Below are positions 58,551 through 64,000 of a stretch of DNA of 64,000 bases, one piece after another. The notes under the pieces were generated by a model. It did not search any database and was not told the DNA's origin. It was given only the letters and a program-made list of their open reading frames with translations. The position numbers and the translations under genes were made by a program. The DNA is taken from NCBI RefSeq assembly GCF_000716445.1, contig NZ_JNWK01000005.1, positions 1-64,000 on the forward strand, read 5' to 3'. Every line of letters begins with the position of its first letter. Position 1 is the first letter of the stretch. The stretch comes from Streptomyces wedmorensis (GTDB taxonomy: Bacteria; Actinomycetota; Actinomycetes; Streptomycetales; Streptomycetaceae).

Positions 58551-59144
58551 CCGCCGCACGAAGAACGGCCCCCCCGGCCCGGATTTTTCCCCGCCCCCCC
58601 GCGGCGCCCCGCCGAGCCGTTCGCGCGCCTCCGGGTCGGCGACCAGCGCCTCGCGCAGAGCGCTCGCGGAGACGCCGGGAACCTCGATCTCCACGGCGTC
58701 GGTCTCCGGTGACGTCCGGGGCAGGCAGCGGAAGGTGAGCACGGCCTCCTGCTCGTACCGCTTGGCGATGACTCCGGCGATGTGGTGGAGCCCGTCGCGG
58801 CCCACCCCGTCCACGTCGAACTCTCGTGAGCGCTCGTACGTGGCCTGCCGCAGCTCGCCGGACCAGAAGACGCCGTCCAGGAGCTCCGAGGGACCGGGCC
58901 GGGCGCCGTGCGCGCGGATGATCCCGCGCACCTCGTGGCGGAACCGCGTCAGACGGGTGTCGAGCCGGGGATCGTCCGGGTCCGTGATGATCGCGGTGTT
59001 GTCGGTGGCGAAGATCTCCGCCGTCGGGCAGTCCTGCGCCTCGGAGTGCGCGTACGTGCTCTGCGCACCCGCGATCGACAGCATCAGGGCGGCCACGGTG
59101 GTGCTCAGGAGGCGGAGGCGCCGCCGGGCGATGACATGGTTCAT
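58287..59144 (-). CDS. Secreted protein of unknown function, C-terminus probably frameshifted
   Basis: A frame of 285 codons. A signal peptide at residues 1-32 (LLSTTVAALMLSIAGAQSTYA) is followed by a mature region with TAEIFATDNTAIITDPDDPR, HEVRGIIRAHG and LREALVADPEARERLGG. No family recognised. From about residue 185 the composition turns Gly/Asp-rich and the frame runs 260 bases into the convergent pectate lyase gene, which is unlikely for a real gene. A one-base change in the G/C homopolymers at 58570-58610 would end it at a TAG near 58545. So the N-terminal part is believable and the end is doubtful. Confidence 0.6.
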   Translation of the reverse strand: MNHVIARRRLRLLSTTVAALMLSIAGAQSTYAHSEAQDCPTAEIFATDNTAIITDPDDPRLDTRLTRFRHEVRGIIRAHGARPGPSELLDGVFWSGELRQATYERSREFDVDGVGRDGLHHIAGVIAKRYEQEAVLTFRCLPRTSPETDAVEIEVPGVSASALREALVADPEARERLGGAPRGGGEKSGPGGPFFVRRSGVGLELGHLGRAGRAGDLEGDLAQCGTGEGDDPGSAARGQDGAGVGVEDAPGADAARGARGLLDDDGGHGGGGGPLDRDGAGRAGR

Positions 59145-59189
59145 GGCGTGGTCAACGATCCGGGGCGGCGACCGTTGCGCGGCGCGCGC

Positions 59190-59903
59190 TCAGGGGTGGA
59201 GGTGCCCGAGTCCGTGGACCAGGAGGCCGAGGCCGAAGGCGAACTCCTCGTCCACGGGGACCGAGGTGAGGGTCCGGGCGGCTTGGAGGAGCGCGGGGTA
59301 CGCGGCCGGGTCCAGTCCTCCGTAGAAGGCGGCGAGCCGGGGTCCGTCGTCGGGGGCGGCGGCGGGGCCGTGCTGCTGGGCGGTGAAGCCGATGACGTAG
59401 TGCGTGACGGCGGTGAAGGCCCGGGCCGCGAGGTCCACCGGGAGGCCGTGCGCGAGGAGGGCGCTCAGGACGCGCTCGCGCTGGGCGAGTCCGTGGGGGC
59501 CGACGGGCACCTGGGCGATGAGGAGCGGCAGGGTGTGGGGGTGGGCGCGCAGGGCGTCGTGGAAGCGGTGCGCGGTGACCGTGAGCACCTCCCGCCAGTC
59601 GCCGCGTTCGGCGAGGTCGTCGAGGACGGCCTCGCCGAGGACGCGGTCGACGACGTACGCGAGGATCTCGTCCTTGCCCTCGAAGTGGCGGTAGAGGGTG
59701 GCGGTGCCCGAGTTCAGCGCCTCGGCGAGCAGGCGCAGCGAGAACGCCTGCGTGCCGTGCTCGTCGACCAGGCGCAGGGCGGTGTCGACGATGTGCGCGG
59801 TGTCGAGCGAGGGGCGGCCGCGCCGGCGCTCCCCGGCGGGAGCCGGGGCGGGGCGTGCGGCCCACCAGGCGGGGCTGCCGGGGGGTGGTGCGGTGGCGGC
59901 CAT
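59190..59903 (-). CDS. TetR family transcriptional regulator
   Basis: A 237-residue TetR-type regulator. The helix-turn-helix is SLRLLAEALNSGTATLYRHFEGKDEILAYVVDRVL cut within residues 55-85, with the preceding GRPSLDTAHIVDTALRLVDE. The C-terminal ligand domain resembles the TetR_C group (residues 100-225). The N-terminal 25 residues are Pro/Ala-rich and may be dispensable. It follows the FAD monooxygenase gene by 48 bases on the same strand, so co-transcription and feedback on that operon are likely. A candidate dyad is at 61566-61599. Confidence 0.92.
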   Translation of the reverse strand: MAATAPPPGSPAWWAARPAPAPAGERRRGRPSLDTAHIVDTALRLVDEHGTQAFSLRLLAEALNSGTATLYRHFEGKDEILAYVVDRVLGEAVLDDLAERGDWREVLTVTAHRFHDALRAHPHTLPLLIAQVPVGPHGLAQRERVLSALLAHGLPVDLAARAFTAVTHYVIGFTAQQHGPAAAPDDGPRLAAFYGGLDPAAYPALLQAARTLTSVPVDEEFAFGLGLLVHGLGHLHP

Positions 59904-59951
59904 GGGTGGGCTCTCTCTCGCTGCGCGGGGGGCACCGTGAGCCGTGCGCGG

Positions 59952-61526
59952 CTACCGGCTGCCGTCGGTGGTGCGCTGGCCACCGTACCCGCCGGCGTCG
60001 TGCGGCCCGAAGGGGGCGGGGATCCTGACGTCGCCGGTCCGGCCCACCGGGGCGACGGTGCCGACGTGGCCGTCGGGGCGGACGATCAGGACGGTGTCCT
60101 CGGTGATGCCGTACGGGGTGAGCAGGGCCGCTTCGGCGGGTGTTCGGGCCGTGGTGCGGGTGAGGACGGTGTGGCGGCGCAGTGGGACGCCGGCGGTGGG
60201 CCACGGGAGGCGGTCCAGGGCGGCCGCGGCGCGGGCGCCGAAGGCGAGGGCGGTGAAGTGGGGGCCGCGATACAGGTCGAAGAGGGTGCGCGCGGTGGGG
60301 GTGGGGTGGGGCAGGGGCGCGTCGGGGGCGCGGTCGCCGGGGCGGAGGGTGGCGGTGCGGGGCGCGTCGGTCGGGGCGAGGGGGCCGCCGAAGTAGCTGA
60401 TGGTGAGCTGGTGTTCGTCCTGGCCGCGGGTGAGCTTGCCGGGCCGGGTGCGGCGGAGGCCTTCGTACAGTTCGGTGGAGCGGCCGAGGACCTGGGCGGC
60501 GACGGGGCGCCGCTCGCCCTCGTAGCTGTCGAGGAGGGTGTCGTCGGCGCCTGCGAGGACCTGGTGGAGTTTCCAGCCGAGGTTGTGGGCGTCCTGGACG
60601 CCGGTGTTGAGGCCCTGGGCACCGGCGGGGGTGTGGACGTGGGCGGCGTCGCCGCACAGCAGGAGCCTGCGGTCGCGGTAGCGCTCGGCGAGGCGGATGT
60701 TGGGCCGGAACACCGAGGACCAGCTGATGTCGCGCAGGGTGAGGGAGCGGCCGACCCGGCGGCGGAAGAGGGCGGCGAGGGCCGAGTCGGTGAGGTCGCG
60801 GGCGTGGACGGCTTCGCCCGGTCGGACCTTGATCATGACCTGGAAGCGGTCGCCGCCGGGCAGGGGGCAGGCCGCGACGGAGCGTCCCCCGGCGCGCGGC
60901 CAGATGTGCCAGTGGTCGCGGGAGAGTCCGTCGACGGCGGCGTCGACGAGGAGCATCCGGTCGGCTTCGTCGGTGGTGCCCTCGAAGGCGATGCCGGCGG
61001 CCTTCCGCACGGTGCTCGAACCGCCGTCGGCGCCGACGACGTACCGGGCGGTGAGCCGTCGCCCGTCGTCCAGGCGTACCGCGCAGCCGTCGTCGTCCTG
61101 GGTGATCGCGACGGCCCGTGCGCCGAAGTCGACGCGCACGCCCTGCTGTTCGACGGCGGTGTGGAGGAGGGCGGCGGTGGCGTACTGAGGGAGCAGGAGG
61201 ATGTCGCCGTACGGGGTGCCGGCGCCGTCCGGGGCGGCGGCGTGCATGCGCCAGGTCTTGGTGCAGGGGCCGAGGTGCAGTCCCATCGGGGGGTAGTCGC
61301 CGCCTGCCGCGAGGGCGGCCGCGGCCAGGCCGAGGTCGTCGAGGACTTCGAGGGTGCGCGGCTGGACGCCCTTGGCGCGCGAGCCTTCGAAGGTCCCCTG
61401 GCCGCGTTCCAGGAGCCGTACCGCGAGGCCGCGCCGGGCCAGGTCGAGGGTGAGGGCGAGCCCGACGGGTCCGGCGCCGACGACGATCACGTCGTTGTCG
61501 GCCTTCGTGGTGGCTGCCTGGTCCAT
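59952..61526 (-). CDS. FAD-dependent aromatic monooxygenase
   Basis: A 524-residue flavoprotein of the PheA/TfdB-type hydroxylases, related to polyketide hydroxylases. N-terminal GxGxxG in VIVVGAGPVGLALTLDLARR, the DG motif YVVGADGGSSTVRK, the GD motif LLLCGDAAHVHTPAG and GLNTGVQDAHNLGWKL for substrate and FAD contact. It hydroxylates phenolic or polycyclic compounds with NAD(P)H and oxygen. The neighbouring TetR regulator suggests induction by the substrate, as in resistance or catabolic pairs. An antibiotic-inactivating role is one possibility. Confidence 0.92.
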   Translation of the reverse strand: MDQAATTKADNDVIVVGAGPVGLALTLDLARRGLAVRLLERGQGTFEGSRAKGVQPRTLEVLDDLGLAAAALAAGGDYPPMGLHLGPCTKTWRMHAAAPDGAGTPYGDILLLPQYATAALLHTAVEQQGVRVDFGARAVAITQDDDGCAVRLDDGRRLTARYVVGADGGSSTVRKAAGIAFEGTTDEADRMLLVDAAVDGLSRDHWHIWPRAGGRSVAACPLPGGDRFQVMIKVRPGEAVHARDLTDSALAALFRRRVGRSLTLRDISWSSVFRPNIRLAERYRDRRLLLCGDAAHVHTPAGAQGLNTGVQDAHNLGWKLHQVLAGADDTLLDSYEGERRPVAAQVLGRSTELYEGLRRTRPGKLTRGQDEHQLTISYFGGPLAPTDAPRTATLRPGDRAPDAPLPHPTPTARTLFDLYRGPHFTALAFGARAAAALDRLPWPTAGVPLRRHTVLTRTTARTPAEAALLTPYGITEDTVLIVRPDGHVGTVAPVGRTGDVRIPAPFGPHDAGGYGGQRTTDGSR

Positions 61527-61565
61527 GCCGCTCCCCTCGTCGGTTCCCGCTCGGGGGAACGCGCA

Positions 61566-61599
61566 CTTTATTTACGGATACAGCGTAACCGAAATAAAG
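61566..61599. promoter_or_regulatory. Long dyad in the promoter of the FAD monooxygenase operon
   Basis: CTTTATTT (61566-61573) mirrors AAATAAAG (61592-61599). Between them CGG-a-TAC mirrors GTA-a-CCG, so the dyad extends inwards to about 15 imperfect bases per arm. It lies 40 bases upstream of ATG 61526, the only AT-rich spot nearby. TetR operators have this form, so it is probably the site for the adjacent regulator, by inference. Confidence 0.65.
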
Positions 61600-61712
61600 C
61601 ACCGAAGGGCATGGCGACTTCTCGCCAACCCGGGACACCCATCGGGCGCGAGGTGGAAAGTGGGACGGATCGCCCGCGGGCCGGTGGACGCCCGCACGAA
61701 AGGAGCGTGCCC

Positions 61713-62489
61713 GTGCTGTCCGATCTCCTCGACCGGCTCCTGCGACGCGGTGCCACGACCGGCCCGGGCGGGACGGCACCCGTCCTGTCCCCGGAGGACC
61801 TGGTTCTCGACGCGGACTTCTCCTCCGCCGACCAGTGGGTCGCCGGACGCTCGTGGGCCTATCCCGGCGGCGGTCCGACCAACCACGGGGACAACAAGCT
61901 GGACCACCTGGTGGAGGATCCCGCGTACAGCCGCACGGGCGTCTTCCGGGCGACCCGGCGTCCGGACGGCGACTGGGACGCCGGACTCCTCACGACGGAG
62001 GGCAGCCGGGAGGCGTTCCTGGTGCGCGCCGGCGACGTCCTCGTGGCGCGGGTGCGCCTGCCGGTGGAGACCGGGGCCTGGCCGGCGATCTGGACCTGGC
62101 TCGACGGCGGCCAGGAGGTCGACGTCTTCGAGTACCACCCGGACAACCCGGATCTGCTGGAGCTCTCCAACCGGGTCAAGGGGCGCTACCACTACTTCCG
62201 GGACCCGGCCGTCCGGCCGGGCGCCTGGGTCGACCTGCGGGTCGAACTCGGCGCCCGTTCGGTCGTCTGGTGGGTCAACGGCGTGCGGGTCTTCGACGAC
62301 CGCCGGGGGGTGGGGCGGGCCTGGCAGGCCCATCTGATCGTGAACCTGTCGGTGTGCGCGGGCCGTTACCACCCGGCGCCCGAACCGGGGACGTCGGAGA
62401 TGTCGTACGAGGTGGCGGAGCTGCGCGTGTACCGGACGCCGTCCGGCCGGGCGCGGACCGTTCCGGCGCAGCCCGGGCGCACGCCCTGA
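61713..62489 (+). CDS. GH16-like beta-glucanase fold protein
   Basis: A 258-residue protein with a concanavalin/GH16-type fold. The catalytic motif E-x-D-x-x-E appears in GGQEVDVFEYHPD, with RVKGRYHYFRDP and PGAWVDLRVELGARSVVWWVNGVRVF typical of the sandwich. No signal peptide is seen, unusual for GH16 enzymes, which act on polysaccharides outside the cell. GTG 61713 has AGGAG at seven bases; the other in-frame GTG at 61707 is too close. It is divergent from the monooxygenase operon and shares the region with the dyad. Confidence 0.78.
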   Translation: MLSDLLDRLLRRGATTGPGGTAPVLSPEDLVLDADFSSADQWVAGRSWAYPGGGPTNHGDNKLDHLVEDPAYSRTGVFRATRRPDGDWDAGLLTTEGSREAFLVRAGDVLVARVRLPVETGAWPAIWTWLDGGQEVDVFEYHPDNPDLLELSNRVKGRYHYFRDPAVRPGAWVDLRVELGARSVVWWVNGVRVFDDRRGVGRAWQAHLIVNLSVCAGRYHPAPEPGTSEMSYEVAELRVYRTPSGRARTVPAQPGRTP

Positions 62490-62522
62490 GCCGGGCGCCG
62501 GGCGCCGGCGCCCGGGACCGGG

Positions 62523-63491
62523 TCAGCCGAGGTCCGTGCCCGCCGTGACGAGGACGATCTTGCCGGTGGTGCGGTCCGTCTCGCCGAGGGCATGGGCCTT
62601 GGCGGCGTCGGCGAGGGGGAAGACGGCCTCGACGTGGGCCCGCAGGGCGCCGGACTCCGCGAGGGCGGCGACGGCGTTCATGCCGGCGTGGTCGGCCTCG
62701 ACGAGGAGGGTCTCGACGCGGACGCCGCGGGCCGCGGCCTTCGCCGGCTCGTCGGGGTCGGTGCCGGGGAGGAGGGAGACGAGCGTGCCGCCGGGGCGGA
62801 GGACGTCGAGGGAGCGCACGCGGGTGTCGCCGGAGAGGGGGTCGAGGACCATGTCCACGTCCCGGACGGTCCGGGCGAAGTCGGTGGTGCGGTAGTCGAT
62901 CACCTCGTCCGCGCCGAGAGAGCGCACGAAGTCGTGCTTGGGGGCGCTGGCGGTGCCGATGACGTACGCGCCGCGCTCCTTGGCGATCTGCACGGCGAGG
63001 TGGCCGACGCCGCCGGCGGCCGCGTGGATCAGGACGCGCTGCCCGGGCTCGACGCGGGCGGTGTCGACGATCGCCTGGTAGGCGGTGAGCGCGGCGAGCG
63101 GAAGGGCGCCGGCCTGGACGTGGTCGATGCCGGCCGGCTTGTGGGCGAAGGCGCGGGCGGGGCCGGTCACGTACTCGGCGTGGGAGCCGACGCCGTACGG
63201 GTACGGCAGCATCCCGAAGACCTCGTCGCCCGGCTTGAAGACGGTGACGCCGTAGCCGACGGCCTCGACGACGCCGGAGACGTCCCAGCCGAGGACCAGC
63301 GGGAAGCGGTCGCCGAGGAAGAGGCCGGCGGAGCGGTGCTTCCAGTCGGTCGGGTTGACGCCGGCCGCGCGGACGGCGACGAGGATCTGGTTCAGGCCCG
63401 GCTCGGGCCGCGGCAGCACGGTCTCCCGGAGCACGTCGGGGGCTCCGTGGACGTCCTGGCTGATGGCGCGCATGGTGCGGTGATTCGTCAT
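62523..63491 (-). CDS. NADP-dependent MDR oxidoreductase (quinone reductase-like)
   Basis: A 322-residue medium-chain dehydrogenase of the quinone oxidoreductase group. It starts MTNHRTMRAISQDVHGAPDV; an alternative start is six residues on. AGVNPTDWKHRSAG and LGWDVSGVVEAVG form the GroES-like part, without catalytic zinc ligands, and VLIHAAAGGVGHLAVQIAKERGA the NADP motif. It probably reduces quinones or enones. It is divergent from the GlxA-type regulator at 63562, over a 70-base gap, a common regulator/target layout. Confidence 0.92.
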   Translation of the reverse strand: MTNHRTMRAISQDVHGAPDVLRETVLPRPEPGLNQILVAVRAAGVNPTDWKHRSAGLFLGDRFPLVLGWDVSGVVEAVGYGVTVFKPGDEVFGMLPYPYGVGSHAEYVTGPARAFAHKPAGIDHVQAGALPLAALTAYQAIVDTARVEPGQRVLIHAAAGGVGHLAVQIAKERGAYVIGTASAPKHDFVRSLGADEVIDYRTTDFARTVRDVDMVLDPLSGDTRVRSLDVLRPGGTLVSLLPGTDPDEPAKAAARGVRVETLLVEADHAGMNAVAALAESGALRAHVEAVFPLADAAKAHALGETDRTTGKIVLVTAGTDLG

Positions 63492-63561
63492 GCACACCAG
63501 CCTCGCCGGGGGCCGGACCGCGTACCATGGCATGAATGCCATCTTTCGAAGGGATTCTGCC

Positions 63562-64000
63562 ATGAGCCGCCGACCTCATCGTGTCGTCGTCCTCGCCATG
63601 GACGGCGTGTACCCCTTCGAGCTGGGCATCCCGAACCGGGTCTTCGGCACCCTCGGCGACCTCTACGAGGTGCTGACCTGCTCGGCGGACGGCGGGCCCG
63701 TCCGCACGAACGCCGACTTCTCGGTGACCGTCGAGCACGGGCCCGAGGTGCTGGCCGACGCCGACACGGTGGTGCTGCCGCCCTTCGACCTCGGCCTCCT
63801 CACCCGCGAACTGTCCTCCGGGGTCGCCGGAGCGCTCGCCCTCCTGCCGCCGCGGGCCCGTCTGGTGTCCATCTGCACCGGCGCGTTCGTCCTCGCCGCG
63901 GCCGGCCTGCTCGACGGCCGCCCCGCCACGACGCACTGGGCGCTCGCCGACACCTTCCGCGCCTGGTACCCGGAGATCGCCCTCGACGCGGACGTCCTCT
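63562..64000 (+). CDS. GlxA family transcriptional regulator, N-terminal part
   Basis: 146 residues to the window end, frame open. The DJ-1/PfpI-like domain reads RVVVLAMDGVYPFELGIPNRVFG, DTVVLPPFDLG, VSICTGAFVLAAAGLLDGRPATTHWA, with the nucleophile-elbow cysteine in SICTG. Members of this type carry an AraC helix-turn-helix at the C-terminus, expected beyond base 64000. ATG 63562 has GAAGGG upstream. It probably regulates the divergent oxidoreductase at 62523. Confidence 0.9.
   Translation, partial: MSRRPHRVVVLAMDGVYPFELGIPNRVFGTLGDLYEVLTCSADGGPVRTNADFSVTVEHGPEVLADADTVVLPPFDLGLLTRELSSGVAGALALLPPRARLVSICTGAFVLAAAGLLDGRPATTHWALADTFRAWYPEIALDADVL

Noticed and set aside
59152..61779. 875-codon minus-strand ORF
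   Set aside because: Arg/Pro-rich translation in the wrong frame over the TetR and FAD monooxygenase genes, whose own frame gives clear families.

Overview
The window is high-GC actinobacterial DNA and is almost certainly Streptomyces. Pointers are an AfsR/SARP-type regulator, a DUF5133 protein, monomeric isocitrate dehydrogenase, the long (about 480-residue) form of GAPDH, frequent GTG/TTG starts with GGAGG-type ribosome sites, and a small leader peptide ending in the RHIDLLRVCSAA pattern typical of this genus. It reads as an accessory or arm-type chromosomal region made of small independent transcription units. There is no rRNA, tRNA, CRISPR array or recognisable large antibiotic cluster.

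Layout. 1-2.6 kb: the 3' end of an IS5-like transposase, then a DUF2252 gene and a GntR regulator bracketed by inverted copies of one 18-mer. 2.6-5.2 kb: an APC permease and an unknown protein. 5.4-9.6 kb: a tightly coupled three-gene operon (FGGY kinase, GlpA-like FAD dehydrogenase with a BFD-type iron-sulfur domain, GlpB-like flavoprotein) for glycerol or a similar polyol. 9.7-14 kb: NUDIX hydrolase, P450, and an RCK/TrkA-N ion-channel-like protein. 14.2-18 kb: a D-Ala-D-Ala carboxypeptidase and a broken UvrA-like ABC ATPase. 18-25 kb: DUF5133, epimerase, GST-like protein, an orphan sulfur-type leader peptide, Rrf2 regulator, SfnB/DszC-like flavoenzyme and Usp. 24.5-26.6 kb: a secreted CAP protein convergent with a membrane-tethered sigma factor that carries its own zinc-finger module and an extracellular CAP domain. 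27-33 kb: icd, PAP2-like protein, GH15 enzyme. 33-37.5 kb: three glycosyltransferases. 37.6-42.9 kb: a methyltransferase translationally coupled to a 1503-residue GGDEF-EAL protein fused to an alpha-oxoamine synthase. 43-49.4 kb: LacI and IclR regulators, ABM monooxygenase, VanW protein, serine hydrolase, GNAT. 49.4-54.7 kb: SARP regulator, a broken gap gene, a DUF817 membrane protein. 54.7-58.6 kb: cspA, a DEAD-box helicase whose ribosome site sits in a hairpin, and pectate lyase. 58.6-64 kb: secreted unknown, TetR/FAD-monooxygenase, GH16-like protein, MDR oxidoreductase and the start of a GlxA-type regulator.

Most notable are the GGDEF-EAL-oxoamine synthase fusion with its coupled methyltransferase, which suggests c-di-GMP turnover and synthesis of a small signal in one polypeptide, and the sigma/zinc-finger/TM/CAP protein, a one-protein envelope-sensing transcription factor. 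Several genes (UvrA-like, gap, possibly the secreted protein near 58.6 kb) show internal deletions or frame problems. This means either real decay or assembly trouble, and the fusion should be read with that in mind.
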